A stretch of DNA of 58,506 nt from JBAXPV01 sp037132075 (GTDB taxonomy: Bacteria; Bacteroidota; Bacteroidia; Bacteroidales; CAIXZF01), in contig JBAXPV010000025.1 in the NCBI GenBank assembly GCA_037132075.1, forward strand, positions 1-58,506, in the 5' to 3' direction. The notes under the pieces were generated by a model. It saw only the letters and a program-made list of their open reading frames with translations. It searched no databases and was not told the origin of the DNA. The translations under genes were made by a program, and so were the position numbers. Positions 17,579-26,331 of this stretch are shown piece by piece. Within the stretch, counting starts at the first letter, position 1. Every line of letters starts with the position of its first letter.

Positions 17579-18487
17579 TTAAACCTTCAATGCGCCAACC
17601 AATTCACTAGCATTTTCAATCCCATGGCGTTTCATATAATCTTCAATCCCTTCAATAATGTCCACAGCGGCCATTGGGTTGATGAAATTGGCTGTTCCAA
17701 CCTGTACAGCAGTTGCCCCTGCCAGTAAAAACTCAATGGCATCTGTAGCAGTCATAATGCCACCAATGCCTATCAGTGGAAGCTTTACAGCCTTATGAAC
17801 CTGGTATACCATACGCAATGCAACCGGTTTAATGGCTGGACCACTCAAACCGCCTGTGATGGTTGACAAAACAGGCTTCCGCTTCTCTGCGTCTATGGCC
17901 ATGCCCATTAAAGTATTAATTAAGGTAAGCACATCGGCACCCTCTGCCTCAATAGCCCTGGCAACTTCACAGATGTCAGTAACATTGGGAGAAAGCTTCA
18001 CCATCAGCGTTTTATGATAGACCTTCCTTACTGCCTTCGTTAGTTCTGCCGCTGCTTTGGCGTTGGTTCCAAAGACCATCCCGTCTTTCACATTGGGACA
18101 AGAGATATTTAACTCAATCCCTGCAATGTTGTCCAGGGAATTTATCCGCTCTGAAACACACACATAATCATCGACACTGTGACCAACCACATTGGCAAAA
18201 ACCTGGGTGCCATAACTGCTAAAATCCGGATAAATATTGTCGACGAAATAATCCAGACCTTTGTTCTGCAATCCGATCGCATTCAGCATCCCCGAAGGTG
18301 TTTCAGCCATCCTGGGATATCGGTTCCCTTCCCTGGCTTCTAAAGATACCGCTTTGACAAAGATACCCCCCAAACGGCTCAGGTCGTAAAACTCCTGAAA
18401 CTCCTTACCATAGGCATATGTGCCAGAAGCCGTCGTTACAGGGTTCTTTAGAATTAAGTCATGTATGTTAACACTGAGATCTGGCAT
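17579..18487 (-). CDS. pyrD: Dihydroorotate dehydrogenase B, catalytic subunit
   Basis: It oxidises dihydroorotate to orotate in pyrimidine synthesis using FMN. Class 1B partners with PyrK, encoded immediately upstream. About 302 residues, with TTASGTYAYGKEF (about 20-32), NISCPNVKDG (about 130) containing the catalytic Cys, and FMN phosphate motifs IGIGGIMTATDAIEFLLAGA (about 245-264). An upstream in-frame ATG at 18532 lies inside pyrK. The start MPDLSVN at 18487 matches the family, leaving a 23-base gap after pyrK. Confidence 0.95.
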   Translation of the reverse strand: MPDLSVNIHDLILKNPVTTASGTYAYGKEFQEFYDLSRLGGIFVKAVSLEAREGNRYPRMAETPSGMLNAIGLQNKGLDYFVDNIYPDFSSYGTQVFANVVGHSVDDYVCVSERINSLDNIAGIELNISCPNVKDGMVFGTNAKAAAELTKAVRKVYHKTLMVKLSPNVTDICEVARAIEAEGADVLTLINTLMGMAIDAEKRKPVLSTITGGLSGPAIKPVALRMVYQVHKAVKLPLIGIGGIMTATDAIEFLLAGATAVQVGTANFINPMAAVDIIEGIEDYMKRHGIENASELVGALKV

Positions 18488-18510
18488 GTGTATTTTCTTA
18501 TGAATGCTTA

Positions 18511-19293
18511 TTAAAGTTTTGGCTGATCCCATCCAACAAGATCCACAACATTGAATACCGGTCCGGATGTGCAGGTAGTCAGGTTGCCTTCATGAGTCTC
18601 AACAATACAACAAAGGCAAGCGCCAATGCCACAAGCCATCGTGTTCTCCAGCGAAACTTCACAAGCTACGCCAGCCTCTTGTGCCAGGATTCCTATGGCA
18701 TGCATCATTGGGTCAGGGCCACAACTGTATATTTTGCTAAAATCTTTGAGTGACGCGAAAACAGGATGCCTGGTAATCAGGCCCTGAAAGCCCAGGCTGC
18801 CATCTTCTGTGGCAACCATTACTTCTCCAAGTTTTTGAAAGATGTCAAGGTCAACGATATCATCCTTGCTTCTTCCCCCGAAAATAAATGTAGGCGTAAT
18901 TCCATTGCTAATAAGAAATTTACCAAGCATCAGCATGGGAGCGATACCTGTCCCGCCTCCTGCAAGCAATGCTTTGTTGCCCGTGGGCAAAGTATAGGAT
19001 TTCCCTAAAGGATAGATGGTGTTTAAGAAATCTCCTGGTTTCGCCGCAGCCATTGCTTTGGTGCCTTTTCCAACTGCCTTAAACAAAAAACTCAGCGTAT
19101 TTGCCTGGAAATCAATATCGTAAAAGGAGAATGGCCTTCGCAAAAAAACTTCATGCCCGGGAGGTGCAATTTCAGCAAACTGTCCGGGTAATATCTGGGG
19201 CAAAGATTCTGGTGCCCATAAAGTAATTACATGAAAGCCTTGCTTTAAAGTCCGGATGCCGACTACTTCAAGATCATGAATTTGCTTGGTCAT
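18511..19293 (-). CDS. pyrK: Dihydroorotate dehydrogenase B, electron-transfer subunit
   Basis: This FAD/[2Fe-2S] subunit passes electrons from PyrD to NAD+. About 260 residues: a ferredoxin-reductase-like FAD domain (RRPFSFYDID near 70), an NAD-binding domain (LLAGGTGIAPMLML near 108), and a C-terminal [2Fe-2S] site with CGIGACLCC and a fourth Cys (TTCTSG) near 220-245. The longer frame to 19368 lies entirely inside the upstream gene. The start MTKQIHDLEV at 19293 overlaps that gene by 20 bases, suggesting coupling. Confidence 0.94.
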   Translation of the reverse strand: MTKQIHDLEVVGIRTLKQGFHVITLWAPESLPQILPGQFAEIAPPGHEVFLRRPFSFYDIDFQANTLSFLFKAVGKGTKAMAAAKPGDFLNTIYPLGKSYTLPTGNKALLAGGGTGIAPMLMLGKFLISNGITPTFIFGGRSKDDIVDLDIFQKLGEVMVATEDGSLGFQGLITRHPVFASLKDFSKIYSCGPDPMMHAIGILAQEAGVACEVSLENTMACGIGACLCCIVETHEGNLTTCTSGPVFNVVDLVGWDQPKL

Positions 19294-19726
19294 CGACAGC
19301 TGGAGTTTCTTCCGTAATTTCTTCAGCGACAACTTCTTCCTCGGTGAAATCGAGTAAGCCTTTGTCAAGCAATAAGTTGTACCAACTAATCACCTTACGG
19401 ATGTCACTGGCATAAACCCTGTCCTTGTCAAATTCTGGCAAAACTTCCCCAAAATATTTCCAAAGTGCGTCGTTCGTAATCTTGGAATCAGGCGCTGTAC
19501 CGGCAATTTCTTTTTCAGAGATTTTTTTCAGTACCTCTTTCAGCGGCACATCCTCTTCAGTGGTGAAGATGCTGATCTCTTCCAGAGAACTGATCTTGTC
19601 GTGAGGAAATACAGGAAAGCGTTTTTGGTCAAGTAAAGACTCGACAATAGCACCAGATTTGGTTTGGCCAACGAGTTTGAATAAGCCCGGTCTACCGGAG
19701 ATGGACATGATTTTTGAAAGATCCAT
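19274..19726 (-). CDS. DUF5606 domain protein
   Basis: This conserved Bacteroidota protein of about 150 residues has an unknown function. The N-terminal domain (residues 1-70, MDLSKIMSISGRPGLFK, VVGQTKSG-like) is the DUF5606 core. A helical segment (LWKYFGEVLPEFDKDRVY) and an acidic Glu-rich tail follow. Another ATG at 19750 lies in the -7 box at 19748-19755, so 19726 is preferred. It is upstream of pyrK and overlaps it, yet no link to pyrimidine synthesis is known to me. Confidence 0.85.
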   Translation of the reverse strand: MDLSKIMSISGRPGLFKLVGQTKSGAIVESLLDQKRFPVFPHDKISSLEEISIFTTEEDVPLKEVLKKISEKEIAGTAPDSKITNDALWKYFGEVLPEFDKDRVYASDIRKVISWYNLLLDKGLLDFTEEEVVAEEITEETPAVDDQANS

Positions 19727-19747
19727 AAATAGTTTTTGAATTTGTGT

Positions 19748-19755
19748 CAAAAGTA
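19748..19755 (-). promoter_or_regulatory. Bacteroidota -7 box for the DUF5606-pyrK-pyrD operon
   Basis: It reads TACTTTTG on the minus strand, about 21 bases before the ATG at 19726. It falls in the short gap behind the ABC exporter gene. Confidence 0.55.
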
Positions 19756-19762
19756 TAAAAAA

Positions 19763-21583
19763 CTAAGCCAGAGATTGGAGGTCAAATAATTTTTTATATA
19801 AGCCATTAATTTGCATGAGTTCACGATGAGTTCCTTTTTCCACGATTTCACCCTGATGCAGCACCAGGATCAGATCTACCTTTTGTATGGTCGAAAAACG
19901 ATGCGCCACGATAAAAGAAGTATGATTCATAAGCAGCTTATCAAGAGCGTCCTGAACCAGTCGTTCCGATTCGGTGTCGAGCGCAGAAGTAGCTTCGTCA
20001 AAGATAAGGATTGCCGGCTTGCTAAACACGGCCCTTGCAATACTCAGGCGCTGACGCTGTCCGCCCGACAAACGGCTTCCCCGGTCACCAATGTTGGTGA
20101 AATAACCGGAAGGCATCTTTTCGATAAACTCATGTGCATTGGCGATCCTGGCAGCATGCTCAACTTCAGCCATACTGGCATTCGGAATTCCAAAAGCGAT
20201 ATTGTTAAAAACAGTGTCATTGAACAGGATTGCCTCTTGTGTCACGATTCCGAACAATGACCTGAGACTGTCAATTTTAAGATCACGAATGTCGGTGCCG
20301 TCGATAGAAATACTACCGCTGCTGGTATCATAGAACCTCGGAAGCAAATCTACCAGGGTGGACTTTCCACCGCCGGAAGGACCAACCAAAGCAATGACGC
20401 TGCCTTTTTTAACACTGAGGTTAATGTGTTTCAACACTTCATTGCTTTGATAAGAAAAGCTGACATCATTAAAGTCAATCGTATCTTCAAAGGAGACAAT
20501 AGGTATGGCATCCGGACTCTCCACGATCTTTTCATCGGCTTCCATGACTTCCATGACACGTGCGAGCGAGGCAGCACCTCTTTGTACCTGGTATAAGGCT
20601 GTACTTAGATTTTTTGCAGGGTTGATGAGTTGTGAAAAGATCAGGACGAAACCAATAAATCCCTCGGCCGAAAGGCTGTTGCTGCTATTCAGGACCATAT
20701 TTCCACCCAAAATAAGGACAAAGACGAGGATAAGCACGCCAAGAAACTCACTTAAAGGCGAAGCCAGGTCAGTACGTCGGAAAACACCTGTCATGAGCCG
20801 GGTATACCGGGCATTGATCTCCCGAAACTTATCAGCAGCCATACCAAGCGCATTATAACTTTTCAAAATACGAATACCACCAAGGGTTTCCTCTGTATTG
20901 GCCATAATCAAACCCATTGTTTGCTGAGACTTCGTAGAACTGTGTCGGAGCCTTCGCCCTATCAGACCTATAATCAAGCCGGCAAAGGGTAATAAAACCA
21001 GCACAAACACTGTTAGTTTGGTGCTTAGGGTAAATAGAGTCACCAGAAACAAAATGATCGTCACCGGCTCCCTGAACATGAGTTCAAAAGAGCGCATGAT
21101 GCTGTTTTCTATCTCCTGTATATCGCCGGAAGCACGGGAGATCAAATCACCCCGGCGGCTGTCAGAATAATAGGAAAGCGGCAGCACGAGCAGTTTGTTG
21201 TATAGATTGTTCCGCAAGTCTTTCACGACACCCGTGCGCACCGGCGCCAGGAAATACAAAGCCATGTATTGGGTGAGATTCTTAAGGAAAAACAAGATGA
21301 TCACAAAAACACACAATAGGAAAAGGGCTGTCACTTTTCCATAGGACTGAATCACCAGGGTGTTGAGGTAGTTGAAGTTGCCTAGAATGGCATCTTTGCT
21401 AAGGGCGAGTGGTGGTGCCGATGTCACCATCTTTGATTTCCCAAAAAGCACTTGCAGAAATGGAATGGTCATCGTCAGCGAAAACACGGAGAAAATCGCC
21501 GAAAAGAGGTTAAAGATCACGTTGAGCAAAGCATAGCGCCAGTATGGAACTATGTTCTTCAGTAAAAGAAGGAATTTGCTCAT
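19763..21583 (-). CDS. MsbA-like ABC exporter, fused permease and ATPase
   Basis: This homodimeric ABC exporter half-molecule has 606 residues. Six membrane helices occupy about residues 15-320 (type I exporter fold). The nucleotide-binding domain has Walker A GPSGGGKSTLVDLLP (about 398), signature LSGGQRQRLSIARA (about 500) and Walker B ILIFDEATSALD (about 522). By family it would flip lipid A-core lipids or other amphiphiles to the periplasmic leaflet, but other substrates are possible. It is 18 bases downstream of purB. Confidence 0.9.
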   Translation of the reverse strand: MSKFLLLLKNIVPYWRYALLNVIFNLFSAIFSVFSLTMTIPFLQVLFGKSKMVTSAPPLALSKDAILGNFNYLNTLVIQSYGKVTALFLLCVFVIILFFLKNLTQYMALYFLAPVRTGVVKDLRNNLYNKLLVLPLSYYSDSRRGDLISRASGDIQEIENSIMRSFELMFREPVTIILFLVTLFTLSTKLTVFVLVLLPFAGLIIGLIGRRLRHSSTKSQQTMGLIMANTEETLGGIRILKSYNALGMAADKFREINARYTRLMTGVFRRTDLASPLSEFLGVLILVFVLILGGNMVLNSSNSLSAEGFIGFVLIFSQLINPAKNLSTALYQVQRGAASLARVMEVMEADEKIVESPDAIPIVSFEDTIDFNDVSFSYQSNEVLKHINLSVKKGSVIALVGPSGGGKSTLVDLLPRFYDTSSGSISIDGTDIRDLKIDSLRSLFGIVTQEAILFNDTVFNNIAFGIPNASMAEVEHAARIANAHEFIEKMPSGYFTNIGDRGSRLSGGQRQRLSIARAVFSKPAILIFDEATSALDTESERLVQDALDKLLMNHTSFIVAHRFSTIQKVDLILVLHQGEIVEKGTHRELMQINGLYKKLFDLQSLA

Positions 21584-21601
21584 TACCTTGATAGATTATT
21601 C

Positions 21602-22954
21602 TTAAAGATAAAAACGGCCGGTGAAGTTCTCGGGGCTGAGGACTCTTAATTCATCTTTTACTGATTGGCTTACATCGAGCGTGTCGATAAATTCCAAAAA
21701 GGTCGCCTGACTGATGTGTCCTTCGCCACGTGTAAGGTTTTTCAACGCGCCATAGGGATCCGGATAGGATTCGCGTCGAAGGATCGTTTGTATTGCTTCA
21801 GCAATAACTGCCTGGTTATTTTGAAGATCGGCACTGAGCTTATCTTTGTTTAACAGCAGCTTTCCCATGCCTTTCATCAGGGAGAGGTAGGCGATAAGGC
21901 TGTGCGCCAGGGGCACGCCAACATTCCTGATGACCGTCGAATCGGTCAGGTCGCGTTGGAGCCTGGATACAGGCAGTTTGGAGGAAAGAAACTCAAATAC
22001 AGCATTGGCCATTCCCAGGTTTCCTTCTGAGTTCTCAAAATCGATAGGGTTAACTTTATGGGGCATGGCCGAAGATCCAACTTCTTTCCCAACGACTTTT
22101 TGTTTGAAATACTCCATGGAGATATAGGTCCAGATGTCACGGTCAAAGTCAATAAGGATGTTGTTGATGCGTTTCATGGCATCGAACATCGCGGCAAGCT
22201 GGTCATAATGTTCGATTTGCGTGGTCGTACGTTGACGCTCCAAATCAAGTTTATCGTAAACAAAGGCTTGCGCAAAGCAATGCCAGTTAATATCAGGATA
22301 AGCAACATAATGGGCATTGAGGTTCCCGGTAGCTCCGCCAAATTTGGCACAAAATGGAACGGCCTTCAGCGATTTTAACTGCGCCTGGAGTCGCTCAGAA
22401 AAGACATAGAACTCTTTCCCCAAAAGGGTAGGAGAGGCGGGCTGACCATGGGTATGCGCCAGCATGGGAACGTCTTTCCATTCTTTCGCAAACTTGGTAA
22501 ATTGCTGAATAATATCGCTAAGCATCGGAATAATCACCTGCTTCATCGCATCACGAATCGCCATCGGGAAAGCAGTGTTATTGATGTCCTGGGAAGTGAG
22601 CCCAAAATGAATGAACTCTTTATATTCCCCGATTCCCAGCTCATCGAAGCGCCTTCGGAGGAAGTACTCAATCGCTTTAATGTCGTGGTTTGTCTCTTTC
22701 TCTATTACTTTAACTTCCTCAGCATAAGTATTCTGAAATTCAAGGTAATATGATCTCAATTTAGAAAAATGGGAGGGATCAAAATTCTTGAGTTGTGGCA
22801 ACGGAATTTCACAAAGTGCAATAAAATATTCCACTTCTGTTTTTAGTCGGTAGCGGATAATTGAAGCCTCGCTAAAGAATGACGAAAGGATTTCAGTTTG
22901 TCTTCTGTAACGTCCGTCTATGGGTGAAAGCGCATCAAGTGCAGGAAAGTCCAT
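21602..22954 (-). CDS. purB: Adenylosuccinate lyase
   Basis: It cleaves SAICAR and adenylosuccinate in purine synthesis. About 450 residues, closest to the long E. coli-type PurB. It opens with LDALSPIDGRYR and has HFGLTSQDINNTAFP (about 108), the catalytic His in THGQPASPTLLGKE (about 160) and the flexible signature loop VGSSAMPHKVNPIDFEN (about 285-301). The alternative ATG at 22984 falls within the -7 box, so 22954 is chosen. Confidence 0.96.
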   Translation of the reverse strand: MDFPALDALSPIDGRYRRQTEILSSFFSEASIIRYRLKTEVEYFIALCEIPLPQLKNFDPSHFSKLRSYYLEFQNTYAEEVKVIEKETNHDIKAIEYFLRRRFDELGIGEYKEFIHFGLTSQDINNTAFPMAIRDAMKQVIIPMLSDIIQQFTKFAKEWKDVPMLAHTHGQPASPTLLGKEFYVFSERLQAQLKSLKAVPFCAKFGGATGNLNAHYVAYPDINWHCFAQAFVYDKLDLERQRTTTQIEHYDQLAAMFDAMKRINNILIDFDRDIWTYISMEYFKQKVVGKEVGSSAMPHKVNPIDFENSEGNLGMANAVFEFLSSKLPVSRLQRDLTDSTVIRNVGVPLAHSLIAYLSLMKGMGKLLLNKDKLSADLQNNQAVIAEAIQTILRRESYPDPYGALKNLTRGEGHISQATFLEFIDTLDVSQSVKDELRVLSPENFTGRFYL

Positions 22955-22981
22955 AAGGATAATAAAATGATGGTTGTGACG

Positions 22982-22989
22982 CAAAGGTA
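22982..22989 (-). promoter_or_regulatory. Bacteroidota -7 box for purB
   Basis: It reads TACCTTTG on the minus strand, about 28 bases before the purB ATG. Confidence 0.6.
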
Positions 22990-23015
22990 GGTTTTTTTAA
23001 TGTGCTATTTTGTTA

Positions 23016-23023
23016 TACTTTTG
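23016..23023 (+). promoter_or_regulatory. Bacteroidota -7 box for the hdrC-hdrB pair
   Basis: TACTTTTG, 34 bases before the ATG at 23058. The overlapping 23010-23027 reads TTGTTA-N6-TGACAG, a weak (one half-site intact) relative of the palindromes at the second hydrogenase operon. Confidence 0.5.
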
Positions 23024-23057
23024 ACAGGTCTTAAAGCCTAATATTCTTAATAATCCT

Positions 23058-23741
23058 ATGGAATCATTTTACGATCGTTTGATGCAGGATGTGCGCTTCC
23101 GTGAGGGTTTGTCAGCCTGTATCAACTGCGGGACCTGTACTGCCATTTGCCCGGGCGCCGAGTTCTATGACTATGACCCCCGGGAGATTATCGATATCGT
23201 GCAGACCCGTGATGATAAGCAAATTGAGGACTTGTTAAAGTCGGACAAAATCTGGTTTTGCGGCGAATGTATGTCGTGTGTCACCCGCTGCCCCAGGGGC
23301 AATGCCCCAGGGCTGGTCATCATGGCCTTACGATCTCTTTCGCAGGACATCGGACTCTTTGTAGAATCAGAAAAAGGCCGCCAACAGCTTGCCTTAAAAC
23401 GAACGATCGGAGCATGGATACTGGAACACGGCTATTGTCTTTATCCACCCAAGATCTCTGCTGAAAATCACCCCGAACAAGGTCCAATCTGGAAATGGGA
23501 GTTACAAAACCTGCCGGAAGTCATGGAACGCATGGGAGCCAACTTTGAAGGAGAAGGACCCGGTGTCTTCAGGAAGATCCCACAGGAATCTTTGGATGAG
23601 ATCTACAGCATTTTTGAGATTACAGGTGGCATTAAAAGATTTGATAAAATTGAATTGTTTTCCAGGATCAAAGCTCAAAAACTCGGGATCAGTCTCGATG
23701 AAAGCCTCGACAATGACTATATGAAGGAGATCTACGGATAA
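23058..23741 (+). CDS. Heterodisulfide reductase subunit C-like 4Fe-4S protein
   Basis: This cytoplasmic electron-transfer protein of 227 residues carries two [4Fe-4S] motifs: CINCGTCTAICP (about 21-32) and CGECMSCVTRCP (about 68-79). The remaining 140 residues have no obvious motif and make it longer than methanogen HdrC (about 185). The next gene is an HdrB-like protein four bases away, so the pair is an operon and probably a complex. The physiological substrate is unlikely to be CoM-S-S-CoB. A thiol/disulfide or flavoprotein partner is inferred from family only. Confidence 0.85.
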   Translation: MESFYDRLMQDVRFREGLSACINCGTCTAICPGAEFYDYDPREIIDIVQTRDDKQIEDLLKSDKIWFCGECMSCVTRCPRGNAPGLVIMALRSLSQDIGLFVESEKGRQQLALKRTIGAWILEHGYCLYPPKISAENHPEQGPIWKWELQNLPEVMERMGANFEGEGPGVFRKIPQESLDEIYSIFEITGGIKRFDKIELFSRIKAQKLGISLDESLDNDYMKEIYG

Positions 23742-23745
23742 GATT

Positions 23746-24816
23746 ATGAAAATAGAAGGCAAACAGAAAATCTGGGGCGAATACCAGAAAGAGATCGCAG
23801 ATGACAAATATTTTTATGTAAGAAGTTGTGTTCGCCAGGCATTTTTCCCTGGTTCTGAGACAGCTTTCTTGCGAATCCTGAAAGACGAACTGGGGAAATC
23901 CGTTCATGAAGAACCCAACCATACTACCTGCACCGGCATCGGATACCATTCTGACATAGTGCCCATGGAGACCACCATGACGATGGTCGCCAGGCAGTTT
24001 TCGCTGATGACAGAGTCAGGGTATAAAAATTTCGTGCCTTCGTGTATCACCTCTTTCGGTTTGTATTCAGAGGTATTGGAAACCTGGAAACACAATCCCG
24101 AACTGGAGGAGCAAACCCGTGACTTCCTTTGGAAAGCGACAAAACGTGAGTTTGAAAAGCCAGATAACCTTGCCCATGCCAGCGATGTGATCTTTAAATT
24201 CAGAAAAGAAATAAGTGCAAAGGCGAAACATCGATTGGTGAATCAACAGACAGGTGAACCATTGAAAGTCGTCGAACATATTGGCTGCCATTATGCCAAG
24301 ATGTTTCCCAGCAAAGGCGTTGGTGGTGCGGAATATCCCTACGTTTTAGTCGGAATGATAGAGGAATGGGGTGGAGAGGTGATCGATTACCCCGAACGCC
24401 GTCATTGTTGCGGGTTTGGATTCAGGCAATACCTGGTTCGGGCAAACCGCGGTTATTCCATTGCCTGTTCCCAAAAGAAATTTGAGTCGATGGAGCCCTA
24501 TAAACCCGATATGATCCTGACCAATTGCCCCGGCTGTCCTATGTTCCTCGACCGCTGGCAATATGCCATCGCAGAGATGGAAGGCAAGACCTATGGCCCC
24601 GACGGACAAGGCATTCCAGTGCTAACATACGAAGAACTCGCCGGATTGGTGCTCGGATATGACCCCTGGGACCTGGGACTACAGGTACATCAAATTAGCA
24701 TTGAGCCTTTATTGCGAAAGATGGGTGTCCCATTTGATCCTGCAAAGAAATATCTCGACAAAAACGGGAACAAGCTCTCTATACCTGAGAACCCGATGAA
24801 TATTCACTTTGAGTAG
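23746..24816 (+). CDS. Heterodisulfide reductase subunit B-like CCG protein
   Basis: This 356-residue cytoplasmic protein has two CCG (cysteine-rich) regions. The C-terminal one is canonical: Cys in EHIGCHYA (about 185), CCGFGF (about 223) and CPGC (about 264), as needed for a noncubane [4Fe-4S] cluster. The N-terminal one is degenerate: a single Cys in RSCVRQ, TCTG where CC is expected, and SCITS where CxxC is expected. It follows the HdrC-like gene by four bases. From memory, similar one-intact, one-modified HdrB proteins occur in bacterial sulfur-oxidising sHdr complexes; a phylogeny would be needed to place it. Confidence 0.83.
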   Translation: MKIEGKQKIWGEYQKEIADDKYFYVRSCVRQAFFPGSETAFLRILKDELGKSVHEEPNHTTCTGIGYHSDIVPMETTMTMVARQFSLMTESGYKNFVPSCITSFGLYSEVLETWKHNPELEEQTRDFLWKATKREFEKPDNLAHASDVIFKFRKEISAKAKHRLVNQQTGEPLKVVEHIGCHYAKMFPSKGVGGAEYPYVLVGMIEEWGGEVIDYPERRHCCGFGFRQYLVRANRGYSIACSQKKFESMEPYKPDMILTNCPGCPMFLDRWQYAIAEMEGKTYGPDGQGIPVLTYEELAGLVLGYDPWDLGLQVHQISIEPLLRKMGVPFDPAKKYLDKNGNKLSIPENPMNIHFE

Positions 24817-24883
24817 CAGAACTGACGAATAAGGCTATCGATTTCGCAATTCAAACTCCTGGTTTGAGCCAGGGCATGTTAAA

Positions 24884-24904
24884 GCCTGATATTTAAATTC
24901 AGGC
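24884..24904. terminator. Possible bidirectional hairpin between hdrB and the nos lipoprotein gene
   Basis: GCCTGA (24884-24889) and TCAGGC (24899-24904) flank the self-complementary ATTTAAAT. It lies between two convergent genes. A clear T-tract is missing, so terminator function is only suggested. Confidence 0.4.
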
Positions 24905-24907
24905 AAA

Positions 24908-25468
24908 TCAATTAACTAACTTCAAATTGACCAGATCAAACCAAACCTTCCCGCTAATTACTTCTGAGGTGCCGGCACTCAGGTGAATGCACAAGGTGTC
25001 AGTTGGAAGCAAACTTAAAGTGTCATAAAAGGCGAATTGTTTCCAAACAAAAGAGCTGTCAATCAATTGCTTTTCGCTGATTTTCAATCCGTTTAGCCAT
25101 TGTTGCAATGACATGGATCCCATCCAGTTAAAGTTCTTCATCCAGGTGCTGAGCTGATACACATGATTTCCGTTTTGCCCTGTGATGTTGGTCTCGGCAA
25201 AACCTTCTTCGGGAAGCCAGAGTGGAACCAGGAACATCGACCAGTTCCCGCCGCCAGGAGGGGCATTCAATTCCAGGGGTGGCATGGGTTGATCAGCAGG
25301 TCCAGGACTAAATACCGTGCTTGTCCAGCTTTGAAAACTCGTATCATGAATGGCAGTCTCGAAAGAAGAATTGGAAATCAGGTTGACCGCCGTAGGCTCA
25401 TGCGTTTCTTTCTTGCAGGAAAGGATCAAGACAAGCAAAACCAATAAAATTGGGATGACATTTTTCAT
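24908..25468 (-). CDS. Lipoprotein of unknown function downstream of nosY
   Basis: I do not recognise a specific family. The predicted product is 186 residues with a lipoprotein signal (MKNVIPILLVLLVLILSC, lipidated Cys at 18), then a beta-rich domain. It begins with an NLISNSSFE motif like those that open carbohydrate-binding or discoidin-type jelly-roll modules, and ends in DLVNLKLVN. It is Trp- and Gly-rich. It follows nosY by 92 bases on the same strand and could be read through, but nothing ties it functionally to N2O reduction. The start at 25468 was chosen for the signal peptide; the frame extends to 25510. Confidence 0.65.
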   Translation of the reverse strand: MKNVIPILLVLLVLILSCKKETHEPTAVNLISNSSFETAIHDTSFQSWTSTVFSPGPADQPMPPLELNAPPGGGNWSMFLVPLWLPEEGFAETNITGQNGNHVYQLSTWMKNFNWMGSMSLQQWLNGLKISEKQLIDSSFVWKQFAFYDTLSLLPTDTLCIHLSAGTSEVISGKVWFDLVNLKLVN

Positions 25469-25560
25469 GATTACGGGATTCTGGTGAATAATAATGCAAA
25501 GACCATGCAAAAGGATCGAAGTTGCCTGTGTTTGCTATTTTTTAAGATTAAATACTGGAA

Positions 25561-26331
25561 CTAGAGGTTCTTCTTCTTAAATATCTTCAAGGATAATCCC
25601 AGAGGAAGCAGAATCCATAAAATCATAACCCCAATGGATAGTGTTATTCCCAATGAAGACCCGAAGAATGCCTGGAACACAGCTCCGGTATACCCCATCA
25701 GTGCTGAAATATCCATCTTGAGTAAGACCAGGATCCTGGCAAGATCAATGGGGTTGAGACAACTCAGGATGATACTTAGTTTTTCGAGCGGATATTCTGA
25801 AAAGGCGAACATCACCATCAGCATAATACCATCGAAGATGATCGTAAAATAAAACCAGAGAAGCAATGCGATCCCAATGCCGCGTGTTTTATCACGGGTG
25901 ATTACAGAAGCCAGGAAGGCCAGGGAGACAAACACCAGGCTGAGCAGGCAGCCGGCTAACATGAAATACAATCCCATGGTATCGGCGGCAAACAATAGGA
26001 CAGGAAGCCCGATTCCGATACAAAAGGCAGCCAGCATCGAAAGTGCGACACCAGTGTAGACCCCCATCAGAATATTACTGCGTTTCAGGGGTTGTGCTAC
26101 GAGAAGTTCAATGAATTCGTATGAGTTGAAGAAGTAAATTGTTGTAAAAAGCAGGCTTACCAGGGGAACGACCATCAACAATACAGTAAGCAAGCTGCTG
26201 AGGCTTTTGCTGGTATCGTCATTCATCAGGAAAAGGCCGAATGAGCTGAGGCTCAGCAAAACTACATAGGCCAGCAGGATACGGTTCCTGAAAATGTCAT
26301 GTAAAACGTATTTTATGATCTTATACATCAT
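25561..26331 (-). CDS. nosY: NosY-type ABC transporter permease
   Basis: This inner-membrane permease of 256 residues has about six hydrophobic segments and no nucleotide-binding motif. With NosF and NosD it forms the transporter needed to mature the CuZ centre of nitrous-oxide reductase. Its ATG overlaps the nosF stop in an ATGA. The cytoplasmic loop TRDKTRGIGIALLLWFYF is typical of NosY. A second ATG follows directly. Identity rests on both sequence and cluster position. Confidence 0.9.
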   Translation of the reverse strand: MMYKIIKYVLHDIFRNRILLAYVVLLSLSSFGLFLMNDDTSKSLSSLLTVLLMVVPLVSLLFTTIYFFNSYEFIELLVAQPLKRSNILMGVYTGVALSMLAAFCIGIGLPVLLFAADTMGLYFMLAGCLLSLVFVSLAFLASVITRDKTRGIGIALLLWFYFTIIFDGIMLMVMFAFSEYPLEKLSIILSCLNPIDLARILVLLKMDISALMGYTGAVFQAFFGSSLGITLSIGVMILWILLPLGLSLKIFKKKNL

